Assembly: GCF_900107925.1 (NCBI RefSeq) | Contig: NZ_FNUJ01000003.1 | Coordinates: 434,001-498,000, forward strand | From: Amycolatopsis pretoriensis | GTDB lineage: Bacteria; Actinomycetota; Actinomycetes; Mycobacteriales; Pseudonocardiaceae | Reading direction: 5' to 3' | Length of the DNA stretch: 64,000 nt | Part shown: piece by piece, positions 8,050-15,576 of the stretch | Position numbering within the stretch: position 1 is the stretch's first letter | Layout of the letters: every line of letters starts with the position of its first letter | Notes under the pieces: generated by a model | Told to the model about the DNA's origin: nothing | The model's input: the letters and a program-made list of their open reading frames with translations, nothing else | Databases searched by the model: none | Made by a program: the position numbers and the translations under genes

Positions 8050-9306
8050 ATGGCCCAGCTATCTCCGCTGCTCAAGCAGGCAACGCCCGTCGTGGTCGAC
8101 CACGGTGAAGGGGTTTACCTCTACGACGTCGAGGGCAAACGCCACCTCGACTTCACCGCCGGTATCGGCGTCACGAGCACCGGGCACTGCCACCCGCGCG
8201 TCGTGCGCGCGGCGCAGGAGCAGATCGGCAAGCTCGTCCACGGGCAGTACACGACGGTGATGCACAAGCCGCTGCTCGAGCTGACCGAGCGCCTCGGCGC
8301 CGTCCTGCCGAACGGGCTCGACTCGGTCTTCTACGCGAACTCGGGCAGCGAAGCCGTCGAAGCGGCGTTGCGGCTTTCGCGGCAGGCGACGAAGCGCCCG
8401 AACGTCATCGTCATGCAGGGCGGCTTCCACGGCCGGACCGTCGCGGCGGCGACGATGACGACGTCGGGGACGCGGTTCAGCGCCGGCATCGGCCCGCTGA
8501 TGGCGGGCGTGCACGTCACGCCGTTCCCCTACGCCTACCACTACGGGTGGGACGAGCAGACCGCGACGAAGTTCGCGCTGCGCGAGCTGGACTTCCTGTT
8601 CCAGACGGTCAGCGCTCCGAACGAGACCGCCGCGATCTTCGTCGAGCCGGTGCTCGGCGAGGGCGGGTACGTCCCGGCGAACACCGAGTTCATGGCCGGC
8701 CTGCGCGAACGCGCGGACCGGCACGGCATCCTGCTCGTCGTCGACGAGATCCAGACCGGTTTCGGGCGCACCGGCAAGTTCTGGGGACACGACCACTTCG
8801 ACGTCTCCCCCGACATCGTCCTCATCGCGAAGGGCCTGGCCAGCGGCTTCCCGCTGTCCGGCATCGCCGCTTCGCAGGAGCTGATGGCGAAGGCGCTGCC
8901 GGGCTCGCAGGGTGGCACGTACGGCGGCAACGCCGTCTCGTGCGCGGCGGCGATCGCGACGCTCGAGGTCATCCAGCAGGAGAACCTCGTCGAGAACGCC
9001 GCCGAGCGCGGCCGCCAGCTGCTCGAAGGCGCGCGAGTGATCGCGGACAAGACGCCGGCGATCGGCGAGGTGCGCGGGCTCGGGCTGCTGGTCGGCTCGG
9101 AGTTCACCACCGCCGACGGCGAGCCGGACGCCGCGACCGCAGCCGCCGCGCAGCAGACGGCGTCGAAGAACGGCCTGCTGCTGCTCACCTGCGGGCCGTA
9201 CATGAACGTCGTCCGGATGGTGCCGCCGCTGATCGTCAACGCCGAGCAGGTCGACGAGGCTCTGCGCATCTGGGGAGACGTCGTCGCATCGGTCACGGGG
9301 AGCTGA
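8050..9306 (+). CDS. Class III aminotransferase (4-aminobutyrate aminotransferase-like)
   Basis: A 418-residue PLP-dependent aminotransferase of the omega-amino-acid group (GabT, ArgD, diaminobutyrate transaminases). DFTAGIGVTSTGHCHP lies at the N-terminus, VVDEIQTGFGRTG holds the PLP-contacting Asp, and Lys261 in IAKGLASGFPLSG is the Schiff-base lysine. I chose the ATG at 8050, which has AAGGAG (8035-8040) upstream; the open frame extends back to 7996 but that part covers operator 3. The divergent semialdehyde dehydrogenase is the natural next enzyme. The amino donor could be GABA, beta-alanine or a diamino acid. The DUF3830 gene follows after 2 bases. Confidence 0.9.
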   Translation: MAQLSPLLKQATPVVVDHGEGVYLYDVEGKRHLDFTAGIGVTSTGHCHPRVVRAAQEQIGKLVHGQYTTVMHKPLLELTERLGAVLPNGLDSVFYANSGSEAVEAALRLSRQATKRPNVIVMQGGFHGRTVAAATMTTSGTRFSAGIGPLMAGVHVTPFPYAYHYGWDEQTATKFALRELDFLFQTVSAPNETAAIFVEPVLGEGGYVPANTEFMAGLRERADRHGILLVVDEIQTGFGRTGKFWGHDHFDVSPDIVLIAKGLASGFPLSGIAASQELMAKALPGSQGGTYGGNAVSCAAAIATLEVIQQENLVENAAERGRQLLEGARVIADKTPAIGEVRGLGLLVGSEFTTADGEPDAATAAAAQQTASKNGLLLLTCGPYMNVVRMVPPLIVNAEQVDEALRIWGDVVASVTGS

Positions 9307-9308
9307 GC

Positions 9309-9806
9309 ATGGCCCGGTACATCACGATCACCCTCGACAAGCGCGGGGTGTCCTGCCGCGCGCGGCTGCTCGACGACGAAGCTCCGCGGACGTGCAAGGC
9401 GGTGTGGGACGCGTTGCCGCAGAGCGGCTCGGCCTACCACGCGAAGTACGCGCGCAACGAGGTCTACACGCTCGTGCCGCCCTTCGCGGAGCCGAAGCCC
9501 GGGCGGGAGAACCCGACGATCACGCCGATTCCCGGCGATGTCGTGTACTTCGGCTTCGAGGCCGGGGAGATCGGCAACCCCGCGTACGGCTACGAGGACG
9601 ACAGCGAAGCGCACGGCGACCAGGGCGCGACCGACCTGGCGATCTTCTACGGGCGCAACAACCTGCTGATCAACGGGGACGCGGGCTGGGTGCCCGGCAA
9701 CGTGTTCGCCACGATCGAGGAGGGTCTCGCCGACATGGCGGCGGCCGCGCAGGACCTTTGGCTGCGGGGTGTCGAGGGCGAGACGCTCTCGTTCGCGCGG
9801 GCCTGA
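9309..9806 (+). CDS. DUF3830 family protein (cyclophilin-like fold)
   Basis: A 165-residue cytoplasmic protein of the DUF3830 family, which has a cyclophilin-like fold and no settled activity. The pattern is visible: a short beta N-terminus (MARYITITLDKRGVSCRARL), EAPRTCKAVWDALP, and ITPIPGDVVYFGFEAGE. It starts 2 bases after the aminotransferase and is followed by a strong terminator, so it is the last gene of the operon. In other bacteria the family tends to sit beside amidases and racemase-superfamily genes, as here (from memory, not checked). A role in handling the same substrate is inferred. Confidence 0.78.
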   Translation: MARYITITLDKRGVSCRARLLDDEAPRTCKAVWDALPQSGSAYHAKYARNEVYTLVPPFAEPKPGRENPTITPIPGDVVYFGFEAGEIGNPAYGYEDDSEAHGDQGATDLAIFYGRNNLLINGDAGWVPGNVFATIEEGLADMAAAAQDLWLRGVEGETLSFARA

Positions 9807-9820
9807 TTCCCTTTCCCGCC

Positions 9821-9863
9821 AAGGGGACGCCGGGTGCGGTGACCGCATCCGGCGTCCCTTTTC
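9821..9863 (+). terminator. Intrinsic terminator after the DUF3830 gene
   Basis: A 16-bp stem (GGGACGCCGGGTGCGG, 9824-9839, with its partner at 9843-9858, one G-U pair) and a 3-base loop, followed by TTTT. It closes the aminotransferase-DUF3830 operon. Confidence 0.88.
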
Positions 9864-10202
9864 ACTGCCCGCGGCCACCCGAAAGAGTGATCATCAAAAA
9901 ATCACCTTTCGTGGCCGGTGATCACTAGATCGAGCTACTCGCGTACCCGAGATGCCGGATCAAGGCCGAAATCACGGAGTGTGATGATCGGGCCGCTTAC
10001 TACCCAGAGTGGTTGACCGCCGAAACGGGCACCCCGGCGTCAAACACGAAGGGATTACGTGTTTAGCATGGGAAGATTCCGCGGCGCCACAGCTTTGCGG
10101 ATACGGCTCTTTGACAGCTCGCCAGCACGGTGAAAACCTGACTCCGCTCTCGCGAGAGCATCTCCAGGGAAACCATTTTTCACTTCACCAAGGAGCCTTT
10201 CC
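9864..10202 (+). other. Structured non-coding stretch before a tiny ORF
   Basis: This 339-bp stretch has no convincing gene apart from the tiny ORF that follows it. It contains a long imperfect hairpin (9873-9916, arms GGCCAC..GAAAG..TGAT). An alternative pairing of AGTGATCA (9886-9893) with TGATCACT (9919-9926) would disrupt that hairpin. A stem AAACACG/CGTGTTT (10042-10064) and a perfect 14-bp palindrome GCTCTCGCGAGAGC (10146-10159) follow. A possible -35 TTGACA (10111-10116) lacks a good -10. The mutually exclusive foldings suggest a regulatory leader or small RNA; no known riboswitch class is recognised. Confidence 0.45.
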
Positions 10203-10295
10203 ATGCAGACGTTCGTCCAGCACGCCCCCTACTGCCACGACATCATCACCGGCGCGCTGGCGCACCTGGCGCACGTTCTCGGCTGGCTCGTCTGA
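10203..10295 (+). CDS. Putative 30-residue small protein
   Basis: A short ORF (MQTFVQHAPYC... ending ...HVLGWLV) with a strong ribosome binding site AAGGAG (10190-10195) 7 bases upstream and a textbook terminator starting 18 bases after its stop. The second half is hydrophobic with two HLAHV-like segments, so the peptide could be an amphipathic or membrane-associated helix. The N-terminal part has one Cys, two His and a Tyr. No modification enzyme or transporter is adjacent, so a RiPP precursor role is not supported. It could equally be a leader peptide. The function is unknown; the expression signals are the main evidence that it is real. Confidence 0.55.
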   Translation: MQTFVQHAPYCHDIITGALAHLAHVLGWLV

Positions 10296-10313
10296 GCCTG
10301 ACTGGAACTCGAC

Positions 10314-10347
10314 GCCCGGCCGCGGGAAACCGCAGCCGGGCCGTTTT
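10314..10347 (+). terminator. Intrinsic terminator after the tiny ORF
   Basis: Stem GCCCGGC (10314-10320) with GCCGGGC (10335-10341), an inner GCGG/CCGC stem closing a GAAA loop, then TTTT (10344-10347). It terminates the tiny transcript and abuts the convergent aldo/keto reductase stop. Confidence 0.85.
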
Positions 10348-11168
10348 CACGCCAGCTCGGACAACCGCGCGAAATCGTCGTCGGAAAGCGTGATTCCAGC
10401 CGCGCCGCAATTCTCTTCGAGGTGCGGGAGCGAAGACGTGCCGGGAATGGGAATCACGACCGGCGAGCGTCGCAGCAACCAGGCGAGGGACACCTGAGCG
10501 GGGGTCGCCCCCAGGCCGGCCGCGACCTTGCCCAGCACTCCGCCCTCCGTCGCGTGGTCACCGCGCGCGATCGGCAGCCACGGGACGAACGCGATCCCTT
10601 CGCGCTCGCAGTAGCCGAGGACGTCCTCGGACGCGCGGTCGGTCAGGTTGTAGCGGTTCTGCACGCTCGCGATGGGCGCGATCGCCCGCGCTTCGGCCAG
10701 CTGCGCGACGCTGACCTCCGACAACCCGATCCGAGCGACCTTGCCCTCGTCCCGCAGCCGGGCGAGCGCGCCGACCTGATCGGCGATCGGGACCTGCGGG
10801 TCGAGCCGGTGCAGCTGCAGCAGGTCGAGACGCTCGACGCGCAGGCGCCGCAGGGAGAGTTCCGCCTGCTGCCGCAGGTATTCGGGCCGGCCGAGCGGCA
10901 CCCATTCACCCCGGCTCGGGCGCGCGTGGCCGCACTTCGTCGCGATGAACAGTCCCTCGTACGGGTGCAGCGCGTCGGCCAGCAGTTCTTCGTTCAGGCC
11001 CAGGTCATAGGCGTCCGCGGTGTCGAAGAACGTCACGCCCAGCTCGGCCGCGCGGCGGGCCACCGCGGCGGCGCCGTCCCGGACGTGGTCCCACTCGGTG
11101 AGCCGCATGGCGCCGAAACCCAGGCGGCGCACGGAAACACCGTCTTCGAAGGTGTACGTCGATGTCAT
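10347..11168 (-). CDS. Aldo/keto reductase
   Basis: A 273-residue NADPH-dependent oxidoreductase with the (beta/alpha)8 aldo/keto reductase fold. The catalytic tetrad region is visible: FFDTADAYDLG (Asp and Tyr), FIATKCG (Lys) and LLQLHRLDP (His). The C-terminal PVVIPIPGTSSL binds the cofactor phosphate. The start may be the ATG at 11168 (MTSTYTFEDG, the usual family N-terminus) or the in-frame GTG at 11183; neither has a clear Shine-Dalgarno. It lies 52 bp downstream of a same-strand LysR gene, with a dyad between them. The substrate is unknown. Confidence 0.88.
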   Translation of the reverse strand: MTSTYTFEDGVSVRRLGFGAMRLTEWDHVRDGAAAVARRAAELGVTFFDTADAYDLGLNEELLADALHPYEGLFIATKCGHARPSRGEWVPLGRPEYLRQQAELSLRRLRVERLDLLQLHRLDPQVPIADQVGALARLRDEGKVARIGLSEVSVAQLAEARAIAPIASVQNRYNLTDRASEDVLGYCEREGIAFVPWLPIARGDHATEGGVLGKVAAGLGATPAQVSLAWLLRRSPVVIPIPGTSSLPHLEENCGAAGITLSDDDFARLSELA

Positions 11169-11208
11169 GTCGCGAAGCTTCACCCGGCGCCGGCGTCACT
11201 CACCAGAG

Positions 11209-11226
11209 ATTTAGTCTGGACTAAAT
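11209..11226. promoter_or_regulatory. Perfect 18-bp dyad between lysR and the aldo/keto reductase
   Basis: ATTTAGTC (11209-11216) and GACTAAAT (11219-11226) form a perfect dyad with a 2-base centre. It includes the lysR stop codon and sits about 40-60 bp before the reductase start. AT-rich dyads of this size in GC-rich DNA are usually repressor operators. It lacks a GC-rich stem and T-tract, so it is not a typical terminator. Confidence 0.6.
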
Positions 11227-12117
11227 CCTGTTCGGTAACCGGGTCGTCACGCTGAAGTACTCGGCCGCGAAATCGGACAGCCGCTGCGCCGCGACGGACA
11301 GGTACGCGTCGGCGCGCCAGACGAGGTTCAACGTGCGGTGGCAGTCCGGCGCGTCCACGTGCAGCCAGACGCCCGGGATGTGGGTGACCCCGCGGGAGTA
11401 CGCGGGCACCAGCCCGATCCCGAGACCCGCTCCGATGAGGTCGCCGGTGGCACCGGGCTCGTCGCTCTCGCACGTGTACTCGGGACGCAGGCCGGCCGCC
11501 GCGAACAGCCGGTCGGCCAGCTCGCGCGGCCAGTAGCCGGGGCGGGTGGTGACGAACGGTTCGCCCGCGAGGTCGGCGATCCGCACGCGTTCCCGCCCGG
11601 CGAGCCGGTGCCCGACCGGCACGGCGAGCAGCACGTCCTCGTGCAGCAGCTCCCGCGTCCGCAGGTCCGCGCCGGGCAGTGGCTGGGAGGCGAAGCAGAG
11701 GTCGACCTCCCCGGCGCGCAACTGGTTCGCCATCTCGGTGGCCGAGGACTGGTACAGGCGGATGTCGACGCCGGCGTGCGCCGCGCGGAACTCGGTGACC
11801 ACGCCGGTGAGCGTGAGCAGGGTTTCCGCGGCGACGGAGACGCTGCCGTGGTCGAGCCCCGCGGCGTCGGCCAGCTCGCGGCGGGCGTCGTCCAGCTCGG
11901 CCAGCGCCCGGTCGACGCGGCGGAGGTAGCCGGCGCCGAACCGGTTGAGCCGCAGCCCGCGGCCCACGCGGTCGAACAGCGGCACGCCGAGATCGGCCTC
12001 GAGCCGGGCGATCGCGCGGCTCAACGACGGCTGCGCGACGCGGAGTTCGGCGGCGGCCTGGCTGAGGTGCTCGCGGCGGGCCACCGCCTGGAAGTAGCGC
12101 AGCTGCAGCAGGTCCAT
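11221..12117 (-). CDS. LysR family transcriptional regulator
   Basis: A 298-residue regulator. The N-terminal winged helix (residues 1-60) shows the LysR pattern: LLQLRYFQAVARREHLSQAA, then QPSLSRAIARLEADLGVPLFDR. The C-terminal periplasmic-binding-protein-like domain (about 90-290) senses a small molecule. The ATG at 12117 is the natural start. Upstream, on the other strand, begins the membrane protein/multicopper oxidase pair, so LysR may control that divergent operon as well as the downstream reductase. The effector is unknown. Confidence 0.92.
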   Translation of the reverse strand: MDLLQLRYFQAVARREHLSQAAAELRVAQPSLSRAIARLEADLGVPLFDRVGRGLRLNRFGAGYLRRVDRALAELDDARRELADAAGLDHGSVSVAAETLLTLTGVVTEFRAAHAGVDIRLYQSSATEMANQLRAGEVDLCFASQPLPGADLRTRELLHEDVLLAVPVGHRLAGRERVRIADLAGEPFVTTRPGYWPRELADRLFAAAGLRPEYTCESDEPGATGDLIGAGLGIGLVPAYSRGVTHIPGVWLHVDAPDCHRTLNLVWRADAYLSVAAQRLSDFAAEYFSVTTRLPNRI

Positions 12118-12194
12118 TTCATAGCCTCAGAGTCATGAATCCATGGCAATTCCGGTCTTGGACAGCATAGATCGTCGTCCCTAGTGTCGATCGG

Positions 12195-12545
12195 GTGAGC
12201 AAAGCAAGGAGTGTGGTGCGCGGGTTCGCCACCGTGCACGCCGTCGCGATCTTCGGCCAGCCGGTCTTCGCGGGCAGGTACCTGACCGGCGACTACGCCA
12301 TGCTGGCGGTGCACCGGTTCGGCGCGGACCTCGTCTTCGCGATCGGGCTGGCGCAGCTGGCGCCGACGGCGCTGCTGTGGTGGCGGGGCGGCCCGCGGTG
12401 GCCGTTCTGGGCGAGCCTGCTGCTGGTCGCCGGCGAGACCGCGCAGTACTTCGCCGGCCTGGCCGGCGCTCTCGACCTGCACGTCCCGCTGGGCGTCGCG
12501 CTGGTCACGCTGGCCGTGGTCGTGCTGATCGGGATCTGGCGATGA
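12195..12545 (+). CDS. Small four-helix membrane protein
   Basis: A 116-residue integral membrane protein with about four predicted hydrophobic helices (residues 10-25, 45-62, 70-88, 95-113) and no recognised domain. It starts at GTG 12195 and its TGA overlaps the ATG of the multicopper oxidase (ATGA), so the two are made together. The layout suggests a membrane partner for the exported copper oxidase, for example in electron transfer or anchoring, which is inference. Confidence 0.75.
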   Translation: MSKARSVVRGFATVHAVAIFGQPVFAGRYLTGDYAMLAVHRFGADLVFAIGLAQLAPTALLWWRGGPRWPFWASLLLVAGETAQYFAGLAGALDLHVPLGVALVTLAVVVLIGIWR

Positions 12546-14101
12546 GCGGGCTGTCCCGGCGCCGGTTCCTCGGCTTGGCCGGCGGCGCGGGTCTCGTCGT
12601 GGCCGCCGGAGCCGTCGGGCCGCGGCTGCTCGGCCGGGCCGCGGCCACCGGCGAACTGCTCACCAGCGAGGTGCCGCTGCCGCCGCCGTTCCAGGTCCCG
12701 CTGCCGATCCCGGCCGTGCTGCCGCCGCTGTCGCGTGACGCGGACGCCGACCGGTACGAGATCGTCCAGCGCGTGGCCACCGCGGAGATCCTGCCCGGGC
12801 TGCGCACCCCGATCTGGGGCTACCAGGGCACTTTCCCCGGGCCGACCATCGAATCCCGCAGCGGCCGGACGACGGTCGTCCGGCACCGCAACGAACTCCC
12901 GGTGCCGACCGTCGTCCACCTGCACGGCGGCCGCACACCCCCGGATTCCGACGGCTACGCCACCGACCTCGTCCTGCCCGCGAGCGGGTGGCGTGCGGCG
13001 CACCAGGGCATGCTCGACCCGGACGCGAAGATCACACAGGGGCTGCGTGACTACGCGTATCCGTTGCGCCAGCGGGCATCGGGGCTCTGGTACCACGACC
13101 ACCGGATGGACTTCACCGGCCCGGCCGTGCACCGCGGGCTGGCCGGGTTCCACTTCGTCCGGGACGCCGAAGAGGACGCGTTGCCGTTGCCGCGCGGCGA
13201 GCGCGAACTGCCGCTGATGATCGCCGATCGCGCGTTCGCCGCGGACGGTTCGATGCGCTACCCCTCGCTCGACTCGACGTTGAGCACCGTGCCCGGCGTC
13301 GAGGAGCCCTACGCCGCCGGCGTGTTCGGCGACGTCATCCTGGTGAACGGCGCACCGTGGCCGGTGGCGGAGGTGTCCGCGACCCGGTACCGGCTGCGGC
13401 TGCTCAACGCGTCCAACGCCCGCCGCTACGACCTCGCCCTCGACCCGCCTCCGCCGGACGGCCCGGCCTTCACGCAGATCGGTTCGGACCAGGGCCTGCT
13501 CGACGCGCCGCGCGGGCACGACCACCTGCCGATCGCGCCGGCCGAGCGGTACGACGTCGTCGTCGACTTCGGCCGCTACCCGGTGGGCACCGAGATCACG
13601 CTCGTCAACCGGGCCGGCACCGGCAGCACCGCGTACGTGCTGCGGTTTCGCGTCACCCGCCGCGGCACCGAAGACAGCCACGTCCCGGACCGGCTGAGCA
13701 CGATCGAACCCCTCGACCGGACACGTGCCGGAGTGATCCGGGAGTTCTCTTTCCGCGGCGCTCCCTCGGGTGGGCGGCACGGCTGGCTGATCGGCGGACA
13801 GCCGTACTCACCGTCCCGGATCGACGCGCGGCCCCGGCTCGGCGACGTCGAGATCTGGCGGTTCGTGGCGGACGTGCACCACCCGATCCACCTGCACCTC
13901 GTGCAGTTCCGGGTACTGTCCCGCGGCGGCCGCGAGCCGGGGCCCTTCGACGGCGGGCTCAAGGACACGGTCGATCTGCGGCCGGGCGAAGCTGTGGAAG
14001 TGATCGCACGGTTCGACGGCTACCGGGGGCGCTATATGTTCCACTGCCACAACGCGGAGCACGAGGACATGGGCATGATGGCCAACTTCGAGACCGTCTG
14101 A
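12542..14101 (+). CDS. Tat-exported multicopper oxidase
   Basis: A 519-residue oxidase of the CotA/bilirubin-oxidase-like, three-cupredoxin class. The Tat signal SRRRFLGLAGGAG opens the protein, so it is exported folded. All four copper-ligand motifs are present: H126-L-H128, H185-D-H187 (WYHDH), H447-P-I-H450-L-H452, and H501-C502-H503 with H507 and a Met ligand region, which form the T1 and trinuclear sites. It should couple oxidation of a phenolic, pigment or metal substrate to reduction of oxygen to water. The ATG overlaps the stop of the small membrane protein. Laccase-like, copper-resistance or metabolite-tailoring roles remain possible. Confidence 0.93.
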   Translation: MSGLSRRRFLGLAGGAGLVVAAGAVGPRLLGRAAATGELLTSEVPLPPPFQVPLPIPAVLPPLSRDADADRYEIVQRVATAEILPGLRTPIWGYQGTFPGPTIESRSGRTTVVRHRNELPVPTVVHLHGGRTPPDSDGYATDLVLPASGWRAAHQGMLDPDAKITQGLRDYAYPLRQRASGLWYHDHRMDFTGPAVHRGLAGFHFVRDAEEDALPLPRGERELPLMIADRAFAADGSMRYPSLDSTLSTVPGVEEPYAAGVFGDVILVNGAPWPVAEVSATRYRLRLLNASNARRYDLALDPPPPDGPAFTQIGSDQGLLDAPRGHDHLPIAPAERYDVVVDFGRYPVGTEITLVNRAGTGSTAYVLRFRVTRRGTEDSHVPDRLSTIEPLDRTRAGVIREFSFRGAPSGGRHGWLIGGQPYSPSRIDARPRLGDVEIWRFVADVHHPIHLHLVQFRVLSRGGREPGPFDGGLKDTVDLRPGEAVEVIARFDGYRGRYMFHCHNAEHEDMGMMANFETV

Positions 14102-14129
14102 GCCGAATGTGAAAAACCTTCATGGCGGC

Positions 14130-14146
14130 GTACCGGCGGTACGTAC
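14130..14146. promoter_or_regulatory. Possible operator upstream of the FAD oxidase gene
   Basis: GTACC-GGC-GGTAC (14130-14142) overlaps the palindrome GTACGTAC (14139-14146), about 45 bp before the FAD oxidase start. Position and symmetry fit a regulator site; no -10/-35 pair is clear. Confidence 0.4.
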
Positions 14147-14190
14147 TACGCTGCGGTAACCACAGCAACGGCGCGGAGGAGAGGCTGTCT

Positions 14191-15576
14191 ATGGGCGACG
14201 TGGCGGCACGGCTGGCCGAGATCGTCGGGGACAAGAACCTGCTGACCGGCGAGGCGATCTCCGAGGACTACGCGCACGACGAAGCGTTGACCGCGGAGCC
14301 GCAGAAGCCTGCGTACGTCGCGAAGCCGGCAACCGCGGAGGAAGTCGCGGAGCTGCTTAAGGCCGCTTCGGAACACAACGTGCCTGTCACCGCGCGAGGC
14401 TCCGGAAGCGGCTTGTCCGGCGCCGCGCGACCGCGTGCGGACGGGCTGCTGATCTCCTTCGAGCGGATGAACGCCGTCCTCGAAGTCGACACCGGCAACC
14501 ACGTCGCCGTCGTGCAGCCCGGCGTCACCCTCGCCGAACTCGACGCGAAGACCGCCGAGGCAGGGCTCAGCTACACCGTCTACCCCGGCGAGCTGAGCGC
14601 GAGCGTCGGCGGGAACGTCGGCACCAACGCCGGCGGCATGCGCGCCGTCAAATACGGCGTCACGCGCAACAACGTGCTCGGCCTGCAGGCCGTGCTGCCG
14701 ACCGGCGAGATCCTCCGCACCGGCGGCAAGACGTCGAAGATCTCCACCGGCTACGACCTCACGCAGCTGATCATCGGCTCCGAAGGCACCCTCGCGCTGG
14801 CCACCGAGATCACCGTCAAGCTGCACCCGCGGCTCACGCACGGCGCCACGGTGCTCGCCCCGTTCGGCAACCTCGCCCAGGTGATGGCCGCCGTGCCGGC
14901 GATCCTCTCCAGCGGGCTCGCGCCGCACATCCTCGAGTACATCGACAACCTGACGATGGCCGCGATCGTCTACAACGAGAAGCTCGAGCTCGGCGTCCCG
15001 GACAAGATCCGCGAGACCAGCGAGGCCTACCTCGTGGTCGCGCTGGAGAACCGGGACGACGCGCGGCTGCACGAGGACGTCGAGACGGTCGGCGAGCTGC
15101 TCGGCGAACTCGGCGCGACCGACGTCTACGTCCTCGAAGGCCCCGCCGCGCGCAAGCTGATCGAAGCGCGCGAGAAGGCCTTCTGGACCGCGAAGGCGGC
15201 CGGTGCCGACGACATCATCGATGTCGTCGTACCGCGCACCGCGATGCCGGAGTTCATCACCAAGTCGCGTGAGCTCGCGATGGCCGCGGGCGGCGGCGCG
15301 CTCGGCTGCGGGCACGCCGGCGACGGCAACGTCCACTTCGGGATCTTCTGCAAGGACGCGGACAAGCGTAAGCAGCTGTTGACCGACATCTTCGCGTACG
15401 CCATGGAGCTGGGCGGCGCGATCTCCGGCGAACACGGCCTCGGCCGCACCAAGGCGAAGTACCACCAGGAACTCGAAGACCCGGCGAAGATCGAGCTGAT
15501 GCGCCGGATCAAGCAGAGCTTCGACCCCGCCGGGATCCTCAACCCCGGCGTTCTCTTCCCCGAAGGAACCGAATGA
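14191..15576 (+). CDS. FAD-linked 2-hydroxyacid oxidase (GlcD/D-lactate dehydrogenase type)
   Basis: A 461-residue flavoprotein with an N-terminal PCMH-type FAD-binding domain (TARGSGSGLSGAARP, then SASVGGNVGTNAGGM) and a C-terminal FAD-oxidase domain (CGHAGDGNVHFGIF, SGEHGLGRTK). It oxidises a D-2-hydroxy acid such as glycolate or D-lactate to the 2-keto acid. The ATG at 14191 has GAGGAGAGG upstream; the frame is open back to 14122 but no ribosome binding site supports that. Its stop overlaps the next ATG (ATGA). Coupling to a ThDP enzyme suggests hydroxy acid to keto acid to decarboxylated or carboligated product. Confidence 0.9.
   Translation: MGDVAARLAEIVGDKNLLTGEAISEDYAHDEALTAEPQKPAYVAKPATAEEVAELLKAASEHNVPVTARGSGSGLSGAARPRADGLLISFERMNAVLEVDTGNHVAVVQPGVTLAELDAKTAEAGLSYTVYPGELSASVGGNVGTNAGGMRAVKYGVTRNNVLGLQAVLPTGEILRTGGKTSKISTGYDLTQLIIGSEGTLALATEITVKLHPRLTHGATVLAPFGNLAQVMAAVPAILSSGLAPHILEYIDNLTMAAIVYNEKLELGVPDKIRETSEAYLVVALENRDDARLHEDVETVGELLGELGATDVYVLEGPAARKLIEAREKAFWTAKAAGADDIIDVVVPRTAMPEFITKSRELAMAAGGGALGCGHAGDGNVHFGIFCKDADKRKQLLTDIFAYAMELGGAISGEHGLGRTKAKYHQELEDPAKIELMRRIKQSFDPAGILNPGVLFPEGTE

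Noticed and set aside
10203..10295. RiPP precursor role for the 30-residue ORF
   Set aside because: No modification enzyme or exporter adjacent; aldo/keto reductase is convergent and separated by a terminator.
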